Origin: Nitrobium sp046350935
Lineage (GTDB): Bacteria; Nitrospirota; Thermodesulfovibrionia; Thermodesulfovibrionales; Dissulfurispiraceae
Length of the DNA stretch: 64,000 nt
Direction: 5' to 3'
NCBI GenBank assembly: GCA_046350935.1
Contig: JAXLZK010000001.1
Location: 124,001 to 188,000, forward strand
In this document: positions 26,741 to 36,437 of the stretch, in pieces
Position numbering within the stretch: position 1 is the first letter of the stretch
How the letters are laid out: every line of letters starts with the position of its first letter
Made by a program: the position numbers and the translations under genes
Notes under the pieces: generated by a model
What the model was told of the DNA's origin: nothing
The model's database searches: none
What the model saw: only the letters and a program-made list of their open reading frames with translations

Positions 26741-27475
26741 ATGAAAGGACATGCGGCACTGATTACCGGGGGCGGCCGCGGCATCGGGAAGGCCATAGCG
26801 GAGTCCCTCGCACGGCGCGGGGTGAACATCGTCGTCGTTGACGTCAATCTCGACATTGCACAGGCTGCGGCGTCGGACCTGGAGAAGCTCGGGGTGAAGA
26901 GTCTGGCCCTCCAGGCGGATGTATCCAGCTCGCCGGAAGTTGCCGGCATGTTTGAAGCGGCTCTGAAGGAGTTCGGCGCCGTGGAGATCCTGGTCAACAA
27001 TGCGGGGATTACGCGCGACGGTCTCCTCCTGCGAATGAAGGAGGAGGACTGGGATGCAGTGATCAACATCAACCTGAAGGGCACCTTCCTCTGCGCCAAA
27101 GAGGCAGTGAAGGCCATGGCGAAGCAGCGGTACGGAAGGATCGTCAATATCGCTTCCGTCGTCGCCTTCATGGGGAACCCCGGACAGGCGAATTACAGCG
27201 CTTCCAAGGCCGGCATCGTCGGGCTTACGAAGACGATCGGAAAAGAGTATGCAAGCAGGGGGATCACGGTCAACGCCGTCGCTCCCGGCTTTATCACCAC
27301 CGCCATGACCGATGCTCTCTCCGACACCGTGCGTCAGGAGATGCTCAGGGCGATCCCGATGAACAGATTCGGGACGGTGGAAGACGTGGCGAATGCAGTG
27401 GCGTTCTTTGCTTCGCCGGACGCAGGGTACATCACCGGCCAGGTGATCCATGTGAACGGCGGGATGTATATGTAA
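26741..27475 (+). CDS. fabG: 3-oxoacyl-ACP reductase
   Basis: A 244-residue short-chain dehydrogenase performing the NADPH reduction step of fatty-acid elongation. It has the cofactor motif TGGGRGIG, NNAG, the catalytic Ser/Tyr/Lys (IASV, YSASKAG), and a C-terminus GQVIHVNGGMYM typical of FabG. AAGGAA lies just before ATG 26741. Its neighbours acpP and fabF confirm the role. The fabD and fabH genes often upstream are absent here. Confidence 0.93.
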   Translation: MKGHAALITGGGRGIGKAIAESLARRGVNIVVVDVNLDIAQAAASDLEKLGVKSLALQADVSSSPEVAGMFEAALKEFGAVEILVNNAGITRDGLLLRMKEEDWDAVININLKGTFLCAKEAVKAMAKQRYGRIVNIASVVAFMGNPGQANYSASKAGIVGLTKTIGKEYASRGITVNAVAPGFITTAMTDALSDTVRQEMLRAIPMNRFGTVEDVANAVAFFASPDAGYITGQVIHVNGGMYM

Positions 27476-27536
27476 GCTGAAGCGGATGATTTCAGACCAG
27501 TGGTTATTTGTTAAAAATCGAAGACGGAGGTAGATG

Positions 27537-27770
27537 ATGGTAGAGGAAAAAGTTAAGGAAATTATAGCAAAACAGCTCGGAGTCGACGCTTCGGAGGTAA
27601 CCCCCGATGCCTCGTTTGTGGAGGACCTCGGTGCGGATTCCCTGGACACCGTCGAGCTGGTCATGGCTTTCGAAGAGGCTTTCAATATCGAGATCCCCGA
27701 CGAGGACGCCGAGAAAATAGCGAAGGTAAAGGACGCAGTCGATTACATCTCTAAAAAATCCGGACAGTAA
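27537..27770 (+). CDS. acpP: acyl carrier protein
   Basis: A 77-residue acidic carrier whose Ser in GADSLDTVELVMAFEE receives phosphopantetheine. Two adjacent ATG codons (27534 and 27537) follow GGAGG at 27526-27530; the second has the better distance. It lies between fabG and fabF in the standard order. Confidence 0.95.
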   Translation: MVEEKVKEIIAKQLGVDASEVTPDASFVEDLGADSLDTVELVMAFEEAFNIEIPDEDAEKIAKVKDAVDYISKKSGQ

Positions 27771-27778
27771 CGGCGCGT

Positions 27779-29029
27779 ATGGTGCATGAAAGAAGAGTAG
27801 TCGTTACCGGCTTGGGGCTTGTCACGCCTCTCGGCATCGGCGTCGAAGCCTCGTGGAAAGCCGCGCTGGAGGGCACTCCCGGCATCGGCCCCATTACCCA
27901 GTTTGATGCCTCTTCCCTCCCTGTGCGTATTGCCGGGGAGGTGAAGGGGTTCGATCCCTCCCTGTACATCGAAGCAAAAGAAATCAAGAAAATGGACCGC
28001 TTCATCCATTTTGCCGTGGCCGCTGCGACCATGGCGATGGAGGACTCCGGTTATACCGTCACTGAAGCGAATGCGGAGCGGGTGGGCGTCATCGTGGGAG
28101 CCGGTATGGGGGGGCTGCCCGCCATCGAGCAGTACCACAAGGCCTTCCTGGAGAAAGGGTACCGGAGAATTTCCCCCTTCTTCATCCCCATGCTGATCAT
28201 CAATCTCGCGTCGGGGAATATCTCCATCAAGTTCGGCGCAAAGGGGCCGAACTCGGCTGCGGTCACCGCCTGCGCCACGGGAAGCCACTCCATCGGAGAT
28301 GCGTTCAGGCTCATCCAGCGGGGGGATGCGGACGCCATGATTGCCGGCGGGACGGAATCCGTCATCACTCCCCTCGGGATCGGGGGCTTTGCGGTCATGA
28401 AGGCGCTGTCGACGCGCAATGAGGAGCCCGCAAAGGCGAGCAGGCCTTTCGACCTCGACAGGGACGGTTTTATCATGGGAGAGGGTGCGGGAGTCGTTCT
28501 TCTCGAAAGCCTCGAAAGCGCCGTCTCCCGGAATGCGCGCATCTACGCAGAGATCGTGGGATACGGCATGTCCTGCGATGCGTACCACATAACGACCCCG
28601 GCCCCGGAGGGAGAGGGGGCCGCACGGTGCATGAAGGCCGCCCTGAGGGATGCCGGCATCGGCCCCGAACGGATCCATTACATCAATGCCCACGGCACCT
28701 CGACCAAGTACGGCGACGAGCTCGAGACCGCGGCGATCAAGAGGGTTTTTGGAGAGCATGCGTATTCGCTCTGCGTCAGCTCCACCAAGTCCATGACAGG
28801 GCATCTCCTCGGAGCTGCCGGAGGAGTGGAGGCTATCTTCTCGGTCCTCGGCATCCGGGACGGAATCCTCCCCCCCACCATAAACCTGGAGAAGCCCGAT
28901 CCGGAGTGCGATCTCGATTATGTCCCGAATAGGGCGAAGAAGAAGGATGTCGAGTATGCACTGTCCAACTCCTTCGGTTTCGGCGGTACGAATGCCTGCC
29001 TCGTTTTCAGAAAATACAGAGGAGTTTGA
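27779..29029 (+). CDS. fabF: 3-oxoacyl-ACP synthase II
   Basis: A 416-residue beta-ketoacyl-ACP synthase that elongates acyl-ACP with malonyl-ACP. The catalytic Cys165 is in TACATGSH, and the two His are in NAHGTST and SMTGHLLGAAG. It begins eight bases after acpP, and its last 38 bases overlap the start of rnc. Confidence 0.95.
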   Translation: MVHERRVVVTGLGLVTPLGIGVEASWKAALEGTPGIGPITQFDASSLPVRIAGEVKGFDPSLYIEAKEIKKMDRFIHFAVAAATMAMEDSGYTVTEANAERVGVIVGAGMGGLPAIEQYHKAFLEKGYRRISPFFIPMLIINLASGNISIKFGAKGPNSAAVTACATGSHSIGDAFRLIQRGDADAMIAGGTESVITPLGIGGFAVMKALSTRNEEPAKASRPFDLDRDGFIMGEGAGVVLLESLESAVSRNARIYAEIVGYGMSCDAYHITTPAPEGEGAARCMKAALRDAGIGPERIHYINAHGTSTKYGDELETAAIKRVFGEHAYSLCVSSTKSMTGHLLGAAGGVEAIFSVLGIRDGILPPTINLEKPDPECDLDYVPNRAKKKDVEYALSNSFGFGGTNACLVFRKYRGV

Positions 29030-29711
29030 AGCCTCCCTCGGATACCGCTTCAGCGACCCGAAGCTGCTGCGCGCCGCTCTTACCCACAAGTCGTATCAGC
29101 ACGAGAACCCCGACGAGTCTCCCGACTACAATGAACGGCTGGAGTTTCTCGGCGATTCCGTCCTCGGCCTCGTCGTCGCGGAGAAGCTCTTTCTCGACCA
29201 GGTGGGCTTTTCTGAGGCGGAGATGTCGAAAATGAAGTCCTATCTGGTAAAAGAGGCTGTCCTCTTCGAAATGGCCTCGAAACTCTCCCTGGGTGACTAC
29301 CTGCGGCTCGGAAAGGGGGAGGAATCCACCGGGGGGCGGCAAAAAAAGTCTGTGCTTTCAGACGCTTTAGAGGCCCTCGTCGGGGCTGTCTTCCTCGACA
29401 GCGGGTACGAGACGGCAAAGGTCCTGGTGCTCGATCTCTTCAAAGAAAAAATACCCGACGTCATTTCCCGGAAAGAGGGATACGATTTCAAGAGCGAGCT
29501 GCAGGAGAGGTGTCAGGGCCTCTTCGGCGTACTCCCGGAGTACCGGATCGTGAAGCTCGAAGGGGAAGAGCACAAACGGATCTTTACCGCCGAGGTCTCC
29601 ATCAACCGGCAGCCGTATGGAAGCGGGATGGGCAAGAGCAAGAAGGAGGCGCAGATGGCTGCCGCCAAGGAGGCGTTCGAGAAGCTGGCCCGGGAGCAGG
29701 CCGCCGGGTGA
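28992..29711 (+). CDS. rnc: ribonuclease III
   Basis: A 239-residue double-strand-specific endonuclease processing rRNA and mRNA. The catalytic block is ERLEFLGDSVL, with acidic partners near SDALEALVGAVFLD, and a C-terminal dsRNA-binding domain (KSELQERCQ through KKEAQMAAAKEAFEKL). The ATG at 28992 lies 38 bases inside fabF; the frame stays open further back but homology starts here. Overlap with fabF is common for this gene order. Confidence 0.92.
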   Translation: MPASFSENTEEFEASLGYRFSDPKLLRAALTHKSYQHENPDESPDYNERLEFLGDSVLGLVVAEKLFLDQVGFSEAEMSKMKSYLVKEAVLFEMASKLSLGDYLRLGKGEESTGGRQKKSVLSDALEALVGAVFLDSGYETAKVLVLDLFKEKIPDVISRKEGYDFKSELQERCQGLFGVLPEYRIVKLEGEEHKRIFTAEVSINRQPYGSGMGKSKKEAQMAAAKEAFEKLAREQAAG

Positions 29712-29723
29712 GCGGGCTGAGGC

Positions 29724-30953
29724 ATGGATAGGAAAACCCTTTCCTGGTGTCTTTTCGACTTCGCCAATTCGAGTTATTCCGCCGTCATCGCTGCAGTGCT
29801 CTTTCCCGTTTATTATACCTCCATCATTGTCGGCAACGGGGCGGGGCAGGGGGATGTCTGGTGGGGGCGGGCCATCTCCGTAAGCATGGCGGCCGTGGCG
29901 GTGAGCTCCCCCTTTCTCGGCGGCATCGCCGATTACGCCCGGCTGCGCAAGAAGCTGCTCTTTGTCTATACGTTCCTCTGTATCTGCGCCGTCGCCGCGC
30001 TCTTTTTCCTCAGGCCGGGCATGGTGCTGGAGGGGTTCCTGCTCATCGTGCTGGCGAATATCGGGCTGGAGGGGGGCCTCGTCTTCTATAACGCCTTCCT
30101 GCCCGAGATCGCGGCCCCGGCCTTTCGGGGAAGGGTTTCCGCCTGGGGGTACGGGGTCGGTTACGCGGGGTCCATTCTCTCGCTCCTGATCGCCCTGCTC
30201 CTGGTAAAGGCAGGCCTCCTGCCCCTTGTCTGGCCCATGGTGGCCCTCTTTTTCGCCTTTTTTTCCCTGCCCGCCTTTCTCTTCCTGCCCGGCGATTCAG
30301 GAAGGGGCGGGAAGATGCTGCCCGCCTCTCTCAACGGTCTGCTCCAAACAGTGCGGCTGTTGAAGCAGATCGGGGCGGACAGGGAGCGGCGGAGGTTCCT
30401 GCTGGCGTACTTCCTCTATGAGGACGGAGTGAATACGGTGATCGTTTTTTCGAGCATTTTCGCCGCCGTCACCCTCCATTTCTCCCCGGAGGGACTCGTC
30501 CTCCTCTACCTTGTCGTCCAGTGCACCGCCCTCGCCGGGGCATTTCTGATGGCGCGCTTTATCGACTTCCGGGGGCCCAGGGAAGTGCTCGTCCTCTCGC
30601 TGCTCCTCTGGACGGCGGTTGCGGCCGCGGCTTTTTTTGTCCAGGAGAAAACGCAGTTTCTGCTCCTCGCCGCCGTTGCCGGCCTCGGCCTCGGGACGGT
30701 GCAGGCCTCTTCCCGGGCTTTTTACGCACAGTATGTCCCGGAGGGCAGGGAGGCGGAGTATTTCGGCGTGTATTCCCTTGCGGGAAAGTCCTCTGCGGTG
30801 CTCGGCCCCCTCGTCTTCGGGTATATCTCCTCCTCTTTCGGTAGCCAGCGGCCTGCGGTGCTCTCCGTGGCGTTGTTTTTTCTTGCGGGGCTCGCGCTTA
30901 TCGGAAGGACGAGGGGAGGGGGGCCGAACGTACGGTCGGAGGACGGGCGGTAA
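29724..30953 (+). CDS. MFS transporter, UMF1/Atg22-like
   Basis: A 409-residue membrane protein with about 12 hydrophobic helices. The N-terminus WCLFDFANSSYSAVI is the signature of the UMF1 family (Atg22-like permeases), and SPFLGGIADYARLRKK is the MFS loop 2-3 motif. Substrate unknown. It begins 12 bases after rnc, so it probably shares its transcript, and converges on the DUF4292 lipoprotein. Confidence 0.85.
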   Translation: MDRKTLSWCLFDFANSSYSAVIAAVLFPVYYTSIIVGNGAGQGDVWWGRAISVSMAAVAVSSPFLGGIADYARLRKKLLFVYTFLCICAVAALFFLRPGMVLEGFLLIVLANIGLEGGLVFYNAFLPEIAAPAFRGRVSAWGYGVGYAGSILSLLIALLLVKAGLLPLVWPMVALFFAFFSLPAFLFLPGDSGRGGKMLPASLNGLLQTVRLLKQIGADRERRRFLLAYFLYEDGVNTVIVFSSIFAAVTLHFSPEGLVLLYLVVQCTALAGAFLMARFIDFRGPREVLVLSLLLWTAVAAAAFFVQEKTQFLLLAAVAGLGLGTVQASSRAFYAQYVPEGREAEYFGVYSLAGKSSAVLGPLVFGYISSSFGSQRPAVLSVALFFLAGLALIGRTRGGGPNVRSEDGR

Positions 30954-30962
30954 GGGAAGTCG

Positions 30963-31721
30963 TCAGGGCGTTCGGGTCAGAGTGTGCAGGGCACTCTTCT
31001 CCTGCGCAGTGTAGGACTTTACCTTCACCCGCACCAGATGGTTCCTGAGCCCGATGGTGAGCTTCGATTGATACCGCTGCTGCAGGGGGGCCGCGGAGCC
31101 CCCGGCCGCCCCGGCATTCCATGCGGGCTCGTCGTAGGCGATCTCGATCGTATCGCCGCTCTCCAGTTCGATGGTCTGCCGCACGGGCAGCAGGGTCTTC
31201 TTGCTGATGACGACTTTCCGGTAGGAGTTGTAAAGGAGATAGACGTCCTCCTTTTCCTCGATCCGGTATTCCTTCATGTTCCACCAGAAGAAGCTGTTCC
31301 TGAGCCCGTCCACGAGGAGAATGCTCTTGCTCCTGTCCAGCTTCGGCTTGCTCCGTATGACGCCCTCCTCTTCGGTGACTTCGCCGGCGAGGAATCCCAG
31401 GTAGTAGATCCTCATGGTCAGGGTGTCGTGCGCGAGGTGCAGAAAAGCGTCCCCGCTCAGGGCGCCGTCCTTCTTTTCGTATTCGATGGAAAGGACCGCT
31501 TCGATGGAGGAAACTCTCCGCAGTTCGTCCAGAAGCTGTTCAAGGCGGACCCCCTCGATGGAGGTATCCATATGCTTGGGGGCGCAGGAGGCAAGGAACA
31601 GCGGGAGGAGGAGCACGAGGAGTACGGCAACCGAGAAGACCCGCGATTCCCGCCGCGGAGGGACAGTGCCCCGTATCGTGGTGATGCTACGCCCTGATGT
31701 ATTCAATCGCCTCTTCGACAT
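30963..31721 (-). CDS. DUF4292-like outer-membrane lipoprotein
   Basis: A 252-residue lipoprotein with a long N-terminal region and a hydrophobic segment ending in the lipobox LASC. The mature part is rich in beta strands (VRLEQLLDEL, YYLGFLAGEV, KKTLLPVRQTIELESGDTIEIAYDE), as in DUF4292/LolA-like proteins. The only ATG is at 31721, overlapping the end of radA by 35 bases. The role is likely envelope-related; the domain name is from pattern memory. Confidence 0.65.
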   Translation of the reverse strand: MSKRRLNTSGRSITTIRGTVPPRRESRVFSVAVLLVLLLPLFLASCAPKHMDTSIEGVRLEQLLDELRRVSSIEAVLSIEYEKKDGALSGDAFLHLAHDTLTMRIYYLGFLAGEVTEEEGVIRSKPKLDRSKSILLVDGLRNSFFWWNMKEYRIEEKEDVYLLYNSYRKVVISKKTLLPVRQTIELESGDTIEIAYDEPAWNAGAAGGSAAPLQQRYQSKLTIGLRNHLVRVKVKSYTAQEKSALHTLTRTP

Positions 31722-33045
31722 TCCTGATCCCGGTGAGGGAGAGTCCGAGGTCCCCCTTCATCCTCTCTGCGTTTCCCCTTGGAATGAGCGCCCTCTTGAA
31801 GCCTATTTTCGCCGCCTCTTTCAGGCGCGCCTCGCTCTGGGCCACGGCCCTCACCTCGCCGGAAAGCCCCACCTCGCCGAAGAGAAAAGTCTTCGAATCG
31901 AGGGGAACCTCCCGGAAGGAGGAGACAATCGCGGCCACGATCCCCAGGTCAGCCGCAGGCTCCAGTATCTTCAGACCCCCGACGATATTGATGAAAATGT
32001 CCATGCCGCCGAGGTGGATTCCCGCCTTTTTTTCGAGAACGGCGACGAGGAGGTTCACCCTGTTGAAATCCACTCCCATGCTGGTCCTCCGGGGCATCCC
32101 GAAGGTGGTGGGGGAAACCAGGGCCTGGATCTCAACCAGGAGGGGCCGGGTGCCCTCCATGCTCGCGATGACTGTCGAACCCGACACGTCCAGAGGTCTC
32201 TCGGACAGGAAGAGCTCGGAGGGATTGGCGATCTCCCTGAGACCGCTGTCGGTCATCTCGAAGACCCCGATCTCGTTGGTGGAGCCGAACCTGTTTTTCA
32301 CGGTGCGGAGGATCCGGTAGGGATGTCCGCGGTCGCCTTCAAAATAGAGGACCGTATCGACGATGTGCTCCAGCACCCTCGGACCGGCGATTGCGCCCTC
32401 TTTTGTGACATGCCCGATGAGAAACACCGGTATGCGGGACCTCTTTGCGAAGGTCATCAGCTTCGCAGCCGATTCGCGGACCTGCCCCACGGAGCCGGGG
32501 GCGGACGTAAGCTCTTCAGTGTAGATCGTCTGGATGGAATCGATCACCACTGCGGCGGGCTTCAGGTCCCGTGCGGAGGCAAGGATATTCTCGACCAGCG
32601 TTTCGGGAAGGAGGAGAATGGAGTCGGAGCGGATGGAGAGCCTCTCCGCGCGCAGCTTGATCTGCTCGGGGGACTCTTCGCCGGACACATAGAGGACCGG
32701 GCCGGCATTCCCCGCTATATGCGCCATCGCCTGGAGAATGAGGGTGGACTTCCCAATGCCGGGATCGCCCCCGACCAGGATGATGGCGCCGCTGACCAGC
32801 CCTCCTCCCAGGACCCTGTCCAACTCGGCAATGCCGATGCGGCTCCTCTTTTCGGTTCCCCCGGTGACCGCGCTCAGGGGCTGGGGCTCCGCTGCCGCAC
32901 TCCCCGTGGAGGACCGGGAGGTCCTGCTCTCCTGCTTTTCTTCCGAGAAACTGTTCCAGGCGCTGCAGTCGGGGCACTTGCCGAGCCACTTCGGGCTGGT
33001 GAATCCGCATGCCTGACAGTGAAAGACTGTTTTTATCTTGGACAT
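31687..33045 (-). CDS. radA: DNA repair protein RadA
   Basis: A 452-residue RadA/Sms involved in branch migration during recombination. It has an N-terminal four-Cys zinc finger (CQACGFTSPKWLGKCPDC), a RecA-like core with Walker A GDPGIGKST, the RadA-specific KNRFG motif and a C-terminal Lon-like domain without the active-site dyad. It overlaps thiD upstream by 13 bases and the lipoprotein gene downstream by 35. Confidence 0.94.
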   Translation of the reverse strand: MSKIKTVFHCQACGFTSPKWLGKCPDCSAWNSFSEEKQESRTSRSSTGSAAAEPQPLSAVTGGTEKRSRIGIAELDRVLGGGLVSGAIILVGGDPGIGKSTLILQAMAHIAGNAGPVLYVSGEESPEQIKLRAERLSIRSDSILLLPETLVENILASARDLKPAAVVIDSIQTIYTEELTSAPGSVGQVRESAAKLMTFAKRSRIPVFLIGHVTKEGAIAGPRVLEHIVDTVLYFEGDRGHPYRILRTVKNRFGSTNEIGVFEMTDSGLREIANPSELFLSERPLDVSGSTVIASMEGTRPLLVEIQALVSPTTFGMPRRTSMGVDFNRVNLLVAVLEKKAGIHLGGMDIFINIVGGLKILEPAADLGIVAAIVSSFREVPLDSKTFLFGEVGLSGEVRAVAQSEARLKEAAKIGFKRALIPRGNAERMKGDLGLSLTGIRNVEEAIEYIRA

Positions 33046-33860
33046 TTTCCCTTCATTTCAGTGAGGTGCTCTACAGGGAGCAGCCGCATGCCCCTGCCGA
33101 AGGGGGAGGCCCTCCCGATCGCCTCCTGCACGAAATCCTTTGCAGCGACCGCAGCGTCCGCCACCGGCACCCCTTTTGCCAGGAGCGCAGTGACCGCTGC
33201 CGAAAAGGCGCATCCGGTGCCGTGAAATTCCCCCGGTGTCCTTTTTCCCGGTATGCGGAGGAAAGCATGCCCGTCGTAGACCAGTTCGATCGTCCCGGCC
33301 GCGGGAGCGGGGGATACCTTTCTCCCGGAATGCCCGCCGGTGATGATCACTACGTCGGGTCCGAGCTCCTTCAGCCTCACCGCCACCTTTTCGATATCTT
33401 CCTCAGATCCGGCGGGAATGCCGGAAAGGGCGCAGGCTTCCGGAACATTGGGCGTTATTACCCGGGCAAGAGGAAGCAGTTCTTCCCTCAGCACCTCCAG
33501 AGCTCCTTCCTCCATAAGCGGGGTGCCGGTGGAGGAGACGGCGACGGGATCGATGACGAGGTTCCTGAGTGCAAACCCTTTCACCGCCTTTACGACGGCC
33601 CGGACGGCGCCGCTGCTGTAAAGCATCCCGGTCTTCAGGGCCCCGGGCCTGATGTCGTTCAGGAGGGTATCGAGTTGCTCTTCGAGAAACCTGCCGGCTA
33701 CCCCGGTAACGGCCCCCACTTTGAAGGTATTCTGTGCCGTAAGGGCGGCCACTGCCGAGAGGCCGTAGACCCCGAAATGGTGGAATACCCTGAGATCCAT
33801 CTGCAGACCAGCCCCGCCTGTAGGGTCCGACCCCGCGATGGTAAGCGCTGTTTCCCTCAT
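33033..33860 (-). CDS. thiD: hydroxymethylpyrimidine (phosphate) kinase
   Basis: A 275-residue PfkB-like kinase that phosphorylates HMP and HMP-P in thiamine synthesis. Blocks: TIAGSDPTGGAGLQMDL, ALKTGMLYS, DPVAVSSTG, TPNVPEA, and the anion hole/catalytic GTGCAFSAAVTA. No other thiamine gene is adjacent. It is the first gene of thiD-radA-lipoprotein. Confidence 0.92.
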   Translation of the reverse strand: MRETALTIAGSDPTGGAGLQMDLRVFHHFGVYGLSAVAALTAQNTFKVGAVTGVAGRFLEEQLDTLLNDIRPGALKTGMLYSSGAVRAVVKAVKGFALRNLVIDPVAVSSTGTPLMEEGALEVLREELLPLARVITPNVPEACALSGIPAGSEEDIEKVAVRLKELGPDVVIITGGHSGRKVSPAPAAGTIELVYDGHAFLRIPGKRTPGEFHGTGCAFSAAVTALLAKGVPVADAAVAAKDFVQEAIGRASPFGRGMRLLPVEHLTEMKGKCPR

Positions 33861-33959
33861 ATCTTCTTATTATAGCAACGGGGGGGCCGAAAAATACACG
33901 GCGGCCGGCAGGCAGGGAGAAGAGAAGGGGACGGGACAACCCCGCCCCCCGGCGTGCGC

Positions 33960-35741
33960 TTACCGCGTCTTGAACCCTGAGGTGGAGCTCCTCAGCTCCT
34001 CCACCGTCTTCGTGAGGCTCTGCACCTCGTGCATCACGTCGGACGACATCTCCTCCATCGTGCGGGAGATGGCGGACGTCTTCTCGATGTTGCGCGCCAC
34101 CTCCTCGGATGCGGCGGATTGCTCGTCCACTGCAGCGGCGATATGGGTGATCTGATTGCGGACCTTCTGCACCGACTCGACGATATGGTTGAGGGAATCG
34201 CCCACCTTCCGGATGAAGTCGGTGGACCTCGTTACCTCTCCCGACGCCTCCTGCATGGACTTCATGGTCTGCTCGGATTCGGACTGGACAGCGCCGATCT
34301 TCTCCGATATCTCGCCGGTGGCCTTGATGGTCTTCTCGGCGAGCTTCCGCACTTCGTCGGCGACCACGGAAAAGCCGCGGCCCTGCTCCCCGGCCCGCGC
34401 CGCCTCGATTGCGGCGTTCAGGGCGAGGAGGTTGGTTTGGTCAGCGATGTCCTTGATGACGGTGATGATGTCGCCGATTTCACCGGCCCTGCCGTTCAAT
34501 TTCTCCACCATGGCCGCCAGCTCCACCGTGGACGTGTACACCCTGTTCACCGTTTCCACCGCTCCGTCCGCCAGCTCCTTCCCCTGTTCGGCGGTCGCCA
34601 TGGCCTCGGCCGAGGTCTCCGAGGCCACCGAGGCGTTTCGCGCGATATCGGTAATGGTCTGGCTCATCTCCTCAGCCGCAGCGGCGATTTGCGAGGCCTG
34701 CCCCGACTGCTCCCGGGCGCCCTCCGCCGTTTTTTCCGCCCGCGTCCGCAGGATGCCGACCGTGGAAACCACATTGTTTGCGGAGATGAGGACGTTATTG
34801 ATCATTGCGTTGAAGGAGCGGACCATCTTGTTCATCGTATGCACGGTCTGACCGATGTCGTCCTCTGTTTTTGCATCGCTCTGGACCGTAAGGTCCCCGT
34901 CGGCGACCCGGCCGAGGGACTCCCTGATATTCCGGATCGGAACAATGGCGAAGCCCTTTACGATAAAGGAGATGAGGGCGACGGCGAGGAGCACGATGAT
35001 CGCCCCGAGGAGGAGCGTTTTGAGGAGGGTTTTCCTCACCTCGTTCTGCATGGGCTTCAGATCGCTGATAATCTCGAAGGCTCCGTGCTGCTCCCCTTCC
35101 GCCCATCCTTCCATTTTGAGGCCGACGGGGTCGAACCCCTGTCCCGCCGGATAGTCGCTTTCCTTGCCGTGGCACAGGAGGCAGTCCTTTTTCAGGACGA
35201 CGGGCCGCATATACCGGAGTGCGTTGCGGGCCTTGTCCACCACCCAGTATTCAGTCATCCCGGAGGCGGACATCTTTTCGAGCATGCTCCGCTCCAGGGG
35301 GTCGGGCTCATTGTACCTGTTCCGCGCCTGGATCTTGACCACCCTGAACGTGTGCCCCGCATTCTCGGCATTGGACTGGCCGATGGTCCAGCCCACGACG
35401 ATGGGAATTGTCCAATAGTACCCGGTCGACCTCAGCCTCCGTATGATCTCATCGGGGTCCTTCGCCCCTGCGAGCTTCTCCCGGGCCTCCCTGAGCAGGC
35501 GCTCGTTGTCGAATACGTTATGGGTGCCCCGCATATCCGAGACGTAATTCCGCGCGTTTTCCGCCTGGAGCGTGATGGCCCTCGCTTTCGAGAGGAGCGC
35601 CGCCATGGCGCTCTCTTCGATCTGCTGTCTGATGAAAAGAAAATTGATCAGGTAGCTGACAATGAAACTCCCCAAGACGACGACGATGATCTTAACTCCG
35701 AAGTTGATTCTGCGGTAACCTCCTGCCTTTCCCTCTACCAT
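33960..35741 (-). CDS. methyl-accepting chemotaxis protein with heme-binding DUF3365 sensor
   Basis: A 593-residue chemoreceptor. TM1 is about 17-37; the periplasmic DUF3365-type sensor carries one c-type heme site CLLCH (187-191); TM2 is about 253-275; HAMP follows, then the cytoplasmic hairpin with the tip block AGEQGRGFSVVADEVRKLAE. It shares its sensor type with the kinase at 24005-25771, so the cell senses a heme ligand or redox state both for taxis and for gene control. Start 35741 has GGAGGG upstream; the longer frame adds a non-homologous tail. Confidence 0.9.
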   Translation of the reverse strand: MVEGKAGGYRRINFGVKIIVVVLGSFIVSYLINFLFIRQQIEESAMAALLSKARAITLQAENARNYVSDMRGTHNVFDNERLLREAREKLAGAKDPDEIIRRLRSTGYYWTIPIVVGWTIGQSNAENAGHTFRVVKIQARNRYNEPDPLERSMLEKMSASGMTEYWVVDKARNALRYMRPVVLKKDCLLCHGKESDYPAGQGFDPVGLKMEGWAEGEQHGAFEIISDLKPMQNEVRKTLLKTLLLGAIIVLLAVALISFIVKGFAIVPIRNIRESLGRVADGDLTVQSDAKTEDDIGQTVHTMNKMVRSFNAMINNVLISANNVVSTVGILRTRAEKTAEGAREQSGQASQIAAAAEEMSQTITDIARNASVASETSAEAMATAEQGKELADGAVETVNRVYTSTVELAAMVEKLNGRAGEIGDIITVIKDIADQTNLLALNAAIEAARAGEQGRGFSVVADEVRKLAEKTIKATGEISEKIGAVQSESEQTMKSMQEASGEVTRSTDFIRKVGDSLNHIVESVQKVRNQITHIAAAVDEQSAASEEVARNIEKTSAISRTMEEMSSDVMHEVQSLTKTVEELRSSTSGFKTR

Positions 35742-35908
35742 CTGCACCGTCCCTCCTCGATTTGTCAGGCAGAAATCCCTTCTTCTTTTGCCCGTTTTCC
35801 CGCGCCGTGCTATTATAGAACAGAATGGCGGCTTTTTACACCGGGGCGCCCCTCCCTTGTTTCGCTCCCTGCCCCCTTCCCCGGAAGGCGCTGAAAAGAG
35901 AAAGTCTA

Positions 35909-35938
35909 TTGACAAATCGGTAATTTTTCAGCTACTGT
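35909..35938 (+). promoter_or_regulatory. rplM-rpsI promoter
   Basis: TTGACA (35909-35914), an 18-base spacer and TACTGT (35933-35938), 47 bases before the rplM start. The remaining 35742-35900 spacer to the chemoreceptor holds nothing else I can assign. Confidence 0.55.
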
Positions 35939-35985
35939 AAGAGACTTATTTGCTTGAACGCACTACGACGAAGGAAGGTATAGTA

Positions 35986-36420
35986 ATGAAGACCAGGTTT
36001 ATGAAGAAAGAGGAAGTTGAACGTAAATGGTATGTCGTGGATGCCAAGGACCAGGTCCTGGGACGGCTGGCGAGCAGGATCGCCTCCTATATCCGCGGGA
36101 AGCATAAGCCCGTGTTCACTCCCCATGTGGATACAGGGGACTTCGTGATCGTGGTCAACGCGGACAAGGTGAAGGTGACCGGAAACAAGCTCGAGGACAA
36201 GGTCTATCAGCACCATACCGGATACCTGGGGAACCTCAAGGAGAAGACCCTGAAGGACAGAATGGGCTCCGAGCCCGAAAAAGTGATCGAGGACGCGGTG
36301 TGGGGGATGCTCCCCAAGAACAGGCTCGGAAGGGCGATGATCAAGAAGCTGAAAGTGTATCGCGGCGCAGAGCACGGGCATGCCGCCCAGAAACCCGAAC
36401 GCATCGAAATTACGAAATAG
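35986..36420 (+). CDS. rplM: 50S ribosomal protein L13
   Basis: A 144-residue L13 with WYVVDAKDQVLGRLASRIA, HHTGYLGNLKE and the end block GMLPKNRLGRAMIKKLKVY. ATG 35986 follows GAAGGTA. The gene pairs with rpsI as in most bacteria. Confidence 0.97.
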   Translation: MKTRFMKKEEVERKWYVVDAKDQVLGRLASRIASYIRGKHKPVFTPHVDTGDFVIVVNADKVKVTGNKLEDKVYQHHTGYLGNLKEKTLKDRMGSEPEKVIEDAVWGMLPKNRLGRAMIKKLKVYRGAEHGHAAQKPERIEITK

Positions 36421-36437
36421 AGAAGGAGCAGAGGAGA

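Noticed and set aside
31414..33225. 603-codon frame opposite the lipoprotein, radA and thiD
   Set aside because: Spans three real genes in antisense and carries no recognisable motif.
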